Part shown: positions 1-7,365 of the stretch, piece after piece
Position numbering within the stretch: position 1 is the first letter of the stretch
How the letters are laid out: each line of letters begins with the position of its first letter
Origin: an uncultured Lacticaseibacillus sp.
GTDB taxonomy: Bacteria > Bacillota > Bacilli > Lactobacillales > Lactobacillaceae
Reading direction: 5' to 3'
DNA: 8,623 nucleotides
Assembly (NCBI GenBank): GCA_934339215.1
Contig: CAKRHU010000047.1
Span: 1 to 8,623, forward strand
The notes under the pieces: model-generated
Told to the model about the DNA's origin: nothing
Database searches by the model: none
What the model saw: the letters and a program-made list of their open reading frames with translations, nothing else
Program-made: the position numbers and the translations under genes

Positions 1-465
1 AGCATCCAAACCATTATTCAAAACTTGAAGTCGCTCGATCATCATCGCACGATCCCAGTTTGGTACCGTAGCGGCAGAGTCGTCGATACGCATTTCAGTT
101 TTCAAGCCCCTGCAACGCCGCAACAGTTGCAACGCTTAGCTGGCTTAAACTTACCGGCTGACTATTTGACGCTATTACAATTCGCCAATGGCTTTCACCT
201 ATTTGCTTGGGATGACCCAGCGATATGGGCTGGGAAAGTTTGCACGATTGATGAAGCATTGGACCTATTTGACGTGACGGCTAAGTTCAACGGTGATCGC
301 AGCACTTTTCCTTTTTTCTATATTCAAGACGAAGGCGCAGTTTCGTTCAGTTTATTACGACCTGACACGCTGATTTTTCCATATGGTGGCGTTTGGAAAC
401 ATGACTTGGCTGAATTTCTTGATTTGTATATTGCTAGCGTTGGAAATTATCCATTTCCCGACTGA
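1..465 (+). CDS. SUKH (SMI1/KNR4) domain protein, 5'-truncated by window edge
   Basis: The frame is open from the first base, so the gene begins outside the window; the TTG at 25 is only the first in-window start-like codon. 154 residues are visible, ending at TGA 463-465. The region reading LPADYLTLLQFANGF is the typical SUKH core: a helix with LP-x-D/E-Y, then an NG turn. It is followed by an aromatic/acidic segment (FAWDDPAIW) and a C-terminal half rich in F, Y and W ending in a predicted helix (LAEFLDLYIASV). There is no signal peptide or membrane segment in the visible part. SUKH proteins are mostly cytoplasmic immunity proteins of contact-dependent or polymorphic toxin systems, though some are stand-alone genes of unknown role. 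No cognate toxin is visible here. It is the only large plus-strand gene in the window. The family assignment is from motif recognition only. Confidence 0.7.
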   Translation, partial: SIQTIIQNLKSLDHHRTIPVWYRSGRVVDTHFSFQAPATPQQLQRLAGLNLPADYLTLLQFANGFHLFAWDDPAIWAGKVCTIDEALDLFDVTAKFNGDRSTFPFFYIQDEGAVSFSLLRPDTLIFPYGGVWKHDLAEFLDLYIASVGNYPFPD

Positions 466-543
466 CGACAGGAATTATTCAGTGAAATAACAAAATCAGT
501 AGATACATTATCTTTTTCACCACATTTTCATTGTCGCAACAAG

Positions 544-608
544 CCAGTACTCGTCATGATAAAATAACATCAGCACGAAAAGTGAATACGCGGTGGCTCT
601 AGTACTGG
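544..608 (+). repeat. Inverted repeat flanking the candidate toxin promoter/leader
   Basis: CCAGTACT at 544-551 is the exact reverse complement of AGTACTGG at 601-608. The arms are 49 bases apart, and the right arm abuts the Shine-Dalgarno AAGGAG at 609-614. If a transcript starts upstream of 544 the arms could pair and hide the ribosome site. If it starts near 572 the arms could instead be operator halves, since each contains the palindrome AGTACT. Which applies is not decidable from sequence. Confidence 0.45.
557..565 (+). promoter_or_regulatory. Candidate extended -10 promoter for the small-ORF transcript
   Basis: TGATAAAAT reads as a TGn extended -10 (TAAAAT at 560-565, one mismatch to TATAAT). 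No good -35 lies 17 bases upstream; TTGTCG at 531-536 is too distant (23-base spacing). An extended -10 can work with a poor -35. The start would be near 572, leaving a leader of about 50 bases before ATG 623. Confidence 0.3.
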
Positions 609-622
609 AAGGAGTGATGCTT

Positions 623-736
623 ATGTCTTGCACATCGGCAACAACAAAATCTAGGAAAAGGGGAGCCTCTATTGTCTGTTGGGAGTGTTCACGAACTCCT
701 GATTGCCGTCTGCAGTCACTGGCCAAATCTGGATGA
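623..736 (+). CDS. Candidate leader ORF (37 codons) overlapping the small membrane-peptide ORF
   Basis: ATG 623 is preceded by GGAAGGAG ending at 614, at an ideal 8-base spacing; an in-frame ATG at 617 is too close to it. This is the best ribosome site in the 466-1095 gap. The encoded peptide begins MSCTSATTKSRKRGA, contains five cysteines by position reading, has no membrane segment and resembles no family I know. It stops at TGA 734-736, inside the next ORF (672 onward) in another frame. The peptide is probably not functional in itself. The arrangement recalls coupled leader frames such as mok, which overlaps hok. It could equally be a chance ORF behind a real ribosome site. Confidence 0.3.
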   Translation: MSCTSATTKSRKRGASIVCWECSRTPDCRLQSLAKSG

Positions 737-863
737 GCTCACTCGATTCCTTACGGCAGTGACAGGGCTGTGTACCAGTGTGATTCTTCCGCTGTGGGCG
801 ATGTCGACTGCTTTGTTAAAGAAGCGGAAAAAGAAGAAAAAGACAAAGAAAAAATCGCGTTAG
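672..863 (+). CDS. Small single-pass membrane peptide with polybasic tail, candidate type I toxin
   Basis: This is a 63-residue ORF starting at TTG 672, with GGGGAG at 660-665 six bases upstream. No ATG or GTG in this frame precedes it after the stop at 615-617. Residues 1-27 are mixed. Residues about 28-51 (FLTAVTGLCTSVILPLWAMSTALL) form one strong hydrophobic segment. Residues 52-63 are almost all lysine or arginine (KKRKKKKKTKKKSR). One transmembrane helix plus a basic cytoplasmic tail is the general shape of type I toxins (TxpA/BsrG, Fst, holin-like toxins), but I see no residue-level match to those families. A terminator lies downstream and an apparent antisense gene overlaps its last codons. 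The A-rich tail codons differ from the neighbouring genes. It could be a chance ORF, but the surrounding promoter and terminator architecture argues for expression. Confidence 0.45.
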   Translation: MSVGSVHELLIAVCSHWPNLDELTRFLTAVTGLCTSVILPLWAMSTALLKKRKKKKKTKKKSR

Positions 864-886
864 CTTTTCCAGGCAAATACGCGATT
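846..886 (-). terminator. Terminator of the candidate antisense RNA
   Basis: AATCGCGT (853-860) and ACGCGATT (879-886) form a perfect 8-bp stem with an 18-base loop. Read on the minus strand, the stem is followed by TTTTCTTTG, so it looks like an intrinsic terminator in that direction only; on the plus strand no U-tract follows. The long loop weakens the call. Confidence 0.5.
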
Positions 887-952
887 GATTCTTTATCTTC
901 AATTGTAGCCGCCGTTAATCGACGGAGTGCGAGGACGACGCCATCGTCCGCT

Positions 953-983
953 AGCATAGAGGATAAAACCTCTGTGCTTTTTT
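953..983 (+). terminator. Intrinsic terminator of the small-ORF transcript
   Basis: AGCATAGAGG/CCTCTGTGCT forms a stem of about 10 bp, including one G-U pair, around the loop ATAAAA (963-968). It runs into a CTTTTTT tract ending at 983. It ends plus-strand transcription about 90 bases after the small ORF and lies just downstream of the minus-strand start, so the two transcripts would overlap almost from end to end of the antisense RNA. Confidence 0.75.
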
Positions 984-992
984 GTTGGTTTT

Positions 993-1021
993 AGTTTAAC
1001 ACGCCTGCTTCAAGATGACAA
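993..1021 (-). promoter_or_regulatory. Minus-strand promoter for the candidate antisense RNA
   Basis: On the minus strand, TTGTCA (1016-1021) is followed by exactly 17 bases and then TAAACT (993-998). The -10 is preceded by TGT, giving an extended -10 (TGTTAAACT). No minus-strand gene starts downstream before 846, so the promoter needs another product. The sequence match is good for a sigma-A type promoter. Confidence 0.6.
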
Positions 1022-1054
1022 TACATGGTACAAAGTCTGAGTCAGCATCCGCAT

Positions 1055-1086
1055 TAAAAAACCGCCCAAACGAGCTTGGACGGTTT
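1055..1086 (-). terminator. guaB intrinsic terminator
   Basis: On the minus strand AACCGTCCAA/TTGGGCGGTT (1076-1085 with 1060-1069) gives a 10-bp stem with one G-U pair and a 6-base loop. It is followed by a T tract at 1059-1055. It sits about 10 bases after the guaB stop, and is the only terminator between guaB and the minus-strand promoter at 993-1021. Confidence 0.9.
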
Positions 1087-1095
1087 CGATTCAGA

Positions 1096-2768
<1,673 letters not shown>

Positions 2769-2774
2769 TCCGAA

Positions 2775-2803
2775 ACCATACCAAATAACCAGGCTGATTT
2801 CAA
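2775..2803 (-). promoter_or_regulatory. Second minus-strand promoter candidate between DUF1129 and guaB
   Basis: TTGAAA (2798-2803), 17 bases and TATGGT (2775-2780) on the minus strand fit a sigma-A promoter with two mismatches in the -10. It lies just past the DUF1129 stop and directs transcription toward the terminator at 2663-2697. Confidence 0.4.
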
Positions 2804-2821
2804 GATTTTATTCGGAAACTG

Positions 2822-3505
2822 CTAAGCCGCCATGATCCCAGGTAAGTTGTATTGGCGCTTGAGTAACCAGTGCGCCCCGTAGCAAACCACGGCAACGACT
2901 GCGTATACTGGCCAAACTGTTGGGCTAGTCAATGGCGACTTGATCACCGCCAACAAGCTAGAACCTAAGGATGCCACGATGATCGCTACCACGCCGCCTA
3001 ACATGATCAACCAAGTCTTGGCGCGCTTCTTTTTGTCGCGGCGAGACCAAATGTTGTAATACGAGAAAATGAACCCCGCCATGCCGGCCATAATGATGAT
3101 CGACGCGATCCCAGAGCCGGCAGTCATGTTCTTAGGCTTGATGAAGGCCATGATGCCATACATCAACCCGAAAATGCTGGCGAAAAACAAACTGAGATCC
3201 AACCCAGTCAGCCAATAAGGCGCTTGTTTCACTGGCTTTGGCGCATTGATGATGCTGTCAGCTTTCACCGTGACTGGGCCAAAGATTTGCGTGGCGGGTT
3301 TGCCCGCGCGTTGGGCTTCGACCATTTCTGGTAAAATATCCGCCAAAACTTTGTGTTCTTGGGCATCGGTATATTGATGTTCTTTCAAGATCCGCCGTAA
3401 TTTGAACACATACTCGTCATTTTTCTTGGTCAGTTCACTTAACAACCCGTCAACATCAACGGTTGTTTCCACTGTCGTTTGTGGTTCATCTTGCTTTTTT
3501 GCCAC
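2822..3505 (-). CDS. DUF1129 family membrane protein
   Basis: The 227-residue protein starts at GTG 3505, with AGGGGG eight bases upstream. Residues 1-95 are soluble and charged, with a helical LLSELTKKNDEYVFKLRRIL segment. Four membrane helices follow at about 101-122, 132-153, 164-188 and 197-215. A very basic loop (RRDKKKRAK, 155-163) between helices 2 and 3 should face the cytoplasm. The pattern of a DUF1129 N-domain plus four helices is common in lactobacilli; I know of no established function. It starts 25 bases after the ychF stop with no terminator between, so it is the last gene of the rsmG operon. Its position before guaB is conserved in lactobacilli as far as I recall. Confidence 0.8.
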   Translation of the reverse strand: MAKKQDEPQTTVETTVDVDGLLSELTKKNDEYVFKLRRILKEHQYTDAQEHKVLADILPEMVEAQRAGKPATQIFGPVTVKADSIINAPKPVKQAPYWLTGLDLSLFFASIFGLMYGIMAFIKPKNMTAGSGIASIIIMAGMAGFIFSYYNIWSRRDKKKRAKTWLIMLGGVVAIIVASLGSSLLAVIKSPLTSPTVWPVYAVVAVVCYGAHWLLKRQYNLPGIMAA

Positions 3506-3530
3506 GCCACTATCCCCCTGATCTTATTCA

Positions 3531-4631
3531 TTAAACGTTGAAACGGAATTCAATAATGTCGCCATCTTGAACCACATATTCTTTACCTTCTGAACGCAAG
3601 CGCCCTGCTTCTTTGACCGCAGAAACGGAACCGTATTTGTCCAAGTCGTCAAAGCTCATAGTTTCAGCTCGGATAAACCCACGTTCAAAGTCGGAGTGGA
3701 TCACACCGGCAACTTGTGGGGCTTTCATGCCTTGTTTGAAAGTCCAAGCGCGAGTTTCCTTGCCACCAGCAGTAAAGAAGGTCGCTAAGCCTAACAAGTG
3801 GTATGCCGCTTTGATCAACTTGTCCAAACCAGATTCAGACACGCCTTCAGCTTCCAAGAAGTCGGCCTTATCCGCATCGTCAAGTTCAGCGATTTCTTCT
3901 TCCGTCCGGGCTGATACCGCAATGGTTTCAGCGCCTTCTTTTTCAGCGTAAGCTTCGATTTGCTTAACGTAATCGCAGCTTTCAGGATCGGCCATGTCGT
4001 CTTCAGCAATGTTAGCCACATAAAGCACTGGCTTTGACGTCAACAAGAATAAACCTTTGACGATTTTTTGTTCGTCTTTATCAAAATCGATCGAACGCAC
4101 CATGCCGCCAGCTTCAAGCACTGGCTTGATCTTCTTTAAGACTTCAAATTCAGCCAAGGCTTCTTTGTCTTTAGTGCGGGCGATTTTTTCAACGCGAGCG
4201 TAGCGCTTGTTGACGGAATCCAAATCAGCTAAGCCTAATTCCAAGTTGATGGTTTCGATATCATCGATCGGATCCACCACCCCGGTGACACTGGTGATTT
4301 CAGAGTCGTCGAAGGCGCGGACCACATGAATGATCGCATCGACTTGGCGAATGTTTTCCAAGAACTTGTTGCCCAGACCTTCACCTTTAGAAGCGCCTTT
4401 GACGATCCCGGCGATGTCGGTAAATTCAAAAGTCGTGTGAATGATTTTTTTGGCGGGTTCGATTTCATCGATGCGGGCTAAGCGCTTATCAGGCACTTCC
4501 ACCATGCCGACGTTAGGATCGATCGTAGCGAAAGGATAGTTCGCCATTTCGGCGCCTGCCTTGGTGATCGCGTTGAACAAAGTTGACTTGCCGACGTTAG
4601 GTAAGCCGACGATACCTGCTGTTAAAGCCAT
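3531..4631 (-). CDS. ychF: Redox/ribosome-associated ATPase YchF (Obg-family, OLA1-like)
   Basis: This is a full-length 366-residue YchF/OLA1 P-loop protein, a ribosome-associated Obg-family NTPase that prefers ATP over GTP and is linked to translation and stress responses. The P-loop GLPNVGKST is at 9-17, the switch II DxxG (DIAG) at 72-75, and the G4 position reads NIAE (207-210) in place of NKxD, the change that marks the ATP preference. A helical hairpin occupies about 130-170. A C-terminal TGS domain covers about 283-366, ending in [11 protein letters not shown]. The start ATG 4631 has AGAGGAA 7-8 bases upstream. It lies 26 bases after the DUF951 gene and 25 bases before the DUF1129 gene, on the same strand. 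Nothing appears broken. Confidence 0.96.
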   Translation of the reverse strand: MALTAGIVGLPNVGKSTLFNAITKAGAEMANYPFATIDPNVGMVEVPDKRLARIDEIEPAKKIIHTTFEFTDIAGIVKGASKGEGLGNKFLENIRQVDAIIHVVRAFDDSEITSVTGVVDPIDDIETINLELGLADLDSVNKRYARVEKIARTKDKEALAEFEVLKKIKPVLEAGGMVRSIDFDKDEQKIVKGLFLLTSKPVLYVANIAEDDMADPESCDYVKQIEAYAEKEGAETIAVSARTEEEIAELDDADKADFLEAEGVSESGLDKLIKAAYHLLGLATFFTAGGKETRAWTFKQGMKAPQVAGVIHSDFERGFIRAETMSFDDLDKYGSVSAVKEAGRLRSEGKEYVVQDGDIIEFRFNV

Positions 4632-4657
4632 GAATAGGTTCCTCTTTCTGCGTTAAA

Positions 4658-4849
4658 TTATTTGTTTTGATCTGCTTGAGTGAGCACTTTTTTCATTTTA
4701 CGGTCAAAATCATGGCGCGACAACATCACAATGTGGCCACAGCCGCTGCATTTGATCTTGATATCCATGCCCATGCGAATGATTTCCCAATCATTGACCC
4801 CACATGCATGGGGTTTTTTCATTAAAACATGGTCGTGTAAAGCGTACAT
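4658..4849 (-). CDS. DUF951 family small zinc-ribbon-like protein
   Basis: The 63-residue protein starts at ATG 4849 after a perfect TAAGGAGG eight bases upstream, one of the strongest ribosome sites in the window. The pattern MKKPHACGVNDWEIIRMGMDIKIKC followed by CGH is the DUF951 signature. Cys16 and the CSGCGH motif (Cys34, Cys37) plus nearby histidines could bind zinc or nucleic acid. The fold suggests a small OB/SH3-like beta barrel; this is inference. The family is nearly always next to parB and ychF in Firmicutes, as here (26-base gaps on both sides), but its job is unknown to me. The basic C-terminus (RKMKKVL) fits RNA or ribosome contact. Confidence 0.9.
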   Translation of the reverse strand: MYALHDHVLMKKPHACGVNDWEIIRMGMDIKIKCSGCGHIVMLSRHDFDRKMKKVLTQADQNK

Positions 4850-4875
4850 GTTTGCGCCTCCTTAGTCCAGCGTTG

Positions 4876-5745
4876 CTAATCTAAATTCACATCCAGTAGC
4901 GCCAAGATCCGGTTGAGATCATTGGGGTCGCCAAAGTCGATTTCGATTTTCCCTTTGCCTTTTTGGGTTTGGGCGATATTGACTTTGGTGCCGAACCGAT
5001 CACCGAGCTGATTTTCGCTGGCGCGCAAGTATGGGGATTTTACCTTGGCTTTTGGCTTGGGCTTCTTAGCCCCAGCGTTGAGTTCATTGATCAACTTTTC
5101 CAATTGGCGCACGGTCATGTTCTCCGCAACGACTTTCTTGGCCATAGCTGGAATCTGCTTTTTGTCTTTGAGACTCAACAAGGTCCGCGCTTGGCCCATC
5201 GACAATTGATTGTCATTGAGCATCGCTTTGACCGAGACTGGTAAAGTCAACAAGCGCAAGTAGTTGGCGATATATGGTCGCGACTTGCCTAAGCGCTTGG
5301 AAACTTCCGCTTGAGTCAAGTTGAGCTTTTTGATCAAAGTATCATAGGCTTGGGCTTCATCTAATGGGGTCAGATCTTCGCGCTGTAAGTTCTCCAGCAC
5401 GGCGATTTCCATCATCGCTGGATCATCGAAACTGCGGACGATCGCTGGGATCGTGGTTTTGCCGGCGAGCTTGGATGCCCGAAAGCGCCGTTCACCAGTG
5501 ATGATCTCAAAGCCAGAGACGGATTTGCGCACAATGATCGGCTGAAAGACGCCAGTAGTTTTGATTGATGCCGCCAGATCTGCTAAAGCCGCTTCATCAA
5601 AGGTCTTCCGTGGTTGATACGGGTTTGGGCGGATCTCATCTAACGGTAAGTCTTCAACGGCTGATTGCTCGAGGTCTGGATCTTCGATATCTTGAAAAAT
5701 CGCATTGATCCCGCGACCTAAGCCTTTGTTGTTTTTATTCACCAT
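4876..5745 (-). CDS. parB: Chromosome partitioning protein ParB (Spo0J), CTPase
   Basis: ParB binds parS near the origin, loads as a CTP-gated sliding clamp, recruits SMC and stimulates ParA. The chosen start, ATG 5745 (289 residues, MVNKNNKGLGRGINAIF), places the ParA-activating LGRG segment at residues 9-12 and has AGGAGG 12-13 bases upstream. The frame runs open to 5808, but those 21 codons lie inside parA and match nothing in ParB. The CTP-binding motifs GERRFRA (84-90) and ENLQRED (118-124) are intact. The helix-turn-helix is at about 143-165, with recognition helix KSRPYIANYLRLL carrying the ParB-type KSR. A lysine/proline linker (227-237) leads to the dimerisation domain. The start overlaps the parA stop by 11 bases. 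The last codons precede the DUF951 gene by 26 bases. Confidence 0.96.
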   Translation of the reverse strand: MVNKNNKGLGRGINAIFQDIEDPDLEQSAVEDLPLDEIRPNPYQPRKTFDEAALADLAASIKTTGVFQPIIVRKSVSGFEIITGERRFRASKLAGKTTIPAIVRSFDDPAMMEIAVLENLQREDLTPLDEAQAYDTLIKKLNLTQAEVSKRLGKSRPYIANYLRLLTLPVSVKAMLNDNQLSMGQARTLLSLKDKKQIPAMAKKVVAENMTVRQLEKLINELNAGAKKPKPKAKVKSPYLRASENQLGDRFGTKVNIAQTQKGKGKIEIDFGDPNDLNRILALLDVNLD

Positions 5746-6502
5746 GGGCTTTAAGCACCTCCTGAGCAAGTTGGGTATAAACTTCAGTCCCTTTGGATTT
5801 TGGATCATAATCCACGATCGGCATGCCGTAACTTGGGGCTTCGGCTAAGCGGGTGATGCGCGGAATGATCGTGTCATAGACTTTATCACCGAAATATTTG
5901 CGCACTTCTTCGATCACTTGCGCGCCAAGATTCGTGCGCCGATCATACATGGTGAGCAATACCCCTTCGATGGCCAAATGCGGATTAAAATGCTTTTGCA
6001 CCAAGCGCACCGTGTTGAGCAATTGGCTCAAGCCTTCCAAGGCATAGTATTCACTTTGCACTGGGATCAAAATCGAGTGAGCCGCGGTGAAGGCATTAAT
6101 CGACAACTGGCCCAAAGATGGCGGGCAGTCGATCAAAATATAGTCATAGTCGTTTTCAACTGCGGCTAAGCCTAACTTCAAACGCATTTCGCGCGCCATT
6201 TGACTGGTCAACTCAATTTCTGCACCGGCAAGTTGAATCGTCGCAGGCACGATCCATAAGTTTTTGTGATTGGTTTTGAGTAAGGCTTCAGAAATTGGGT
6301 CTTCATTGACTAACACATCATAAATATCTTTGCCCACATCAGGTTTTTGAATGCCGACGCCACTGGTGGCATTGCCTTGGGCGTCCGCGTCGATGATCAA
6401 CACGCGCTTGCCGGCATCTGCCAAGCACGCGCCTAAATTGATCGTTGTGGTGGTTTTGCCCACGCCACCTTTTTGATTCGCGACTGCAATGATATGTGCC
6501 AT
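5735..6502 (-). CDS. parA: Chromosome partitioning ATPase ParA (Soj)
   Basis: ParA/Soj is a dimerising ATPase that binds DNA non-specifically and, with ParB, positions origins; in Bacillus it also controls DnaA. The 255-residue length is typical for chromosomal ParA without an N-terminal regulatory domain. The deviant Walker A KGGVGKTT is at 11-18 (signature Lys11, catalytic Lys16), Walker A' DADAQGN at 38-44, and Walker B ILIDCPP at 122-128. Arginines at 188-189, 215 and 218 are placed like the DNA-binding arginines of Soj. ATG 6502 shares its A with the noc stop (TAATG), and AAAGGAGA lies 8 bases upstream. The stop overlaps the parB start by 11 bases, so translation of the three genes is probably coupled. 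Confidence 0.97.
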   Translation of the reverse strand: MAHIIAVANQKGGVGKTTTTINLGACLADAGKRVLIIDADAQGNATSGVGIQKPDVGKDIYDVLVNEDPISEALLKTNHKNLWIVPATIQLAGAEIELTSQMAREMRLKLGLAAVENDYDYILIDCPPSLGQLSINAFTAAHSILIPVQSEYYALEGLSQLLNTVRLVQKHFNPHLAIEGVLLTMYDRRTNLGAQVIEEVRKYFGDKVYDTIIPRITRLAEAPSYGMPIVDYDPKSKGTEVYTQLAQEVLKAHGE

Positions 6503-7365
6503 TACTTGGTCTCCTTTGGAATCTCGATCACAATGCGATAAGCGTCATCGGTTTCAGCTTCAGTCATTTTGACTTTCATGCCAGCATCTTTGATCATATG
6601 CACCGATTTCTTCAAGGTGTTTACCGCCATGCGCGTATCATGGCTTTGCACCGTGCGATGCTTGACCTTCGTCGGCTTTTTAGCCGTGGTCGGCTGTTCC
6701 GGTTCTGGTTGCGCCACTAATTCCGGATGCAAAATGGCTTCAACGGCTGCTTGGGTTTCTTTAACCGTTAAGCCATCGTTGAGCACTTGATGGACCAAGA
6801 GTTGTTGATGATAATCATCGACGCGCAGGAGTTCGCGCCCATGACGCTCCGACAATTCACCGTTCATGATCGCTTGTTGAACAGGTTCGGATAGCTTCAA
6901 CAAGCGCAACTTATTAGCGACAAAGGATTGGCTTTTGCCCATTTGCGTCGCCAGTTGGGCTTGGGTCAAGTGATTCAACGTCATCAACGCCGTGTAAGCT
7001 TGGGCTTCTTCGATCGCCGACAAACCGACGCGTTGCAAGTTTTCGATCAACGCCATCGCTGCCGACTCTTCATCGCTCATTTTTTGCACAATGGCTGGGG
7101 CTTTATCCATGTGCAAATGCTGCATCGCCCGAAAGCGCCGTTCACCGGCAATGATCTCATAGCGATCCGTGGCGTATTCACGCAACACGATCGGCTGCAA
7201 TAAGCCATGTTCGTGAATCGTTTCCGCTAATTCTTCAATCGCAGAATCCGTGAAAACTTTCCGTGGTTGGAAACGGTTCGGGACGATTTGGTCTAGGGCA
7301 ATTTCTTGCACCGTGACTTCATTAGACTTTGGTTGTTCTTTGCTTTTGAAAAAGTTAAAGGCCAT
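6502..7365 (-). CDS. noc: Nucleoid occlusion protein Noc (ParB paralogue)
   Basis: Noc is a ParB-like CTPase that binds NBS sites, sits on the membrane and blocks division over the nucleoid. The 287-residue protein begins MAFNFFKSKEQ, a short aromatic/basic segment resembling the N-terminal membrane helix of Bacillus Noc. GERRFRA is at 74-80 and ENLQR at 108-112, both CTP motifs. The helix-turn-helix at about 133-155 reads KSQSFVANKLRLL; Gln146 and Lys152 are Noc-type, where the ParB encoded two genes on has Arg and Tyr. VPNRFQPRKVF (28-38) and ERHGRELL also match Noc. A proline/lysine linker (215-235) precedes the C-terminal dimerisation part. ATG 7365 directly follows the rsmG stop (TAAATG), with GGGAGG seven bases upstream. 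No clear NBS (ATTTCCCGGGAAAT) is in the window. Confidence 0.9.
   Translation of the reverse strand: MAFNFFKSKEQPKSNEVTVQEIALDQIVPNRFQPRKVFTDSAIEELAETIHEHGLLQPIVLREYATDRYEIIAGERRFRAMQHLHMDKAPAIVQKMSDEESAAMALIENLQRVGLSAIEEAQAYTALMTLNHLTQAQLATQMGKSQSFVANKLRLLKLSEPVQQAIMNGELSERHGRELLRVDDYHQQLLVHQVLNDGLTVKETQAAVEAILHPELVAQPEPEQPTTAKKPTKVKHRTVQSHDTRMAVNTLKKSVHMIKDAGMKVKMTEAETDDAYRIVIEIPKETK

Larger units (their letters stand above)
846..985 (-). ncRNA. Candidate antisense RNA (antitoxin-like), about 140 nt
   Basis: The transcript is predicted from a minus-strand promoter at 993-1021 (start near 985) and a minus-strand hairpin plus U-rich tract ending near 846. It would be fully complementary to the 3' untranslated region and last codons of the 672-863 message. 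From 5' to 3' it contains four hairpins: the terminator stem at 953-978, GGACGA/TCGTCC at 933-949, CCGT/ACGG at 912-925, and the terminal stem at 853-886. Convergent, 3'-overlapping transcripts are the layout of txpA/RatA and bsrG/SR4. No expression evidence is available, and the minus-strand ORF across it does not look like a protein. Confidence 0.45.

Noticed and set aside
453..466. Possible Noc binding site (ATTTCCCG half)
   Set aside because: Only the left half of ATTTCCCGGGAAAT matches; the right half is absent, and it lies in the coding end of the SUKH gene.
517..726. Minus-strand 69-codon frame
   Set aside because: No ribosome site or family resemblance, and it crosses the inverted repeat and the plus-strand leader.
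751..957. Minus-strand 68-codon frame opposite the candidate toxin
   Set aside because: It lies over the antisense RNA hairpins, has no ribosome site, and its composition mirrors the polylysine codons on the other strand (a run of F and S). More likely a shadow of the noncoding RNA.
770..994. Plus-strand 74-codon frame reaching through the terminator
   Set aside because: It would have to be translated through the 953-983 terminator, and its start has no ribosome site. A -1 slip on the AAAAAG runs near 829-853 could enter it, but no proper slippery heptamer plus downstream stimulator is evident.
3225..3232. parS-like TGTTTCAC inside the DUF1129 gene
   Set aside because: An eight-base match in coding sequence with no right half; expected by chance.
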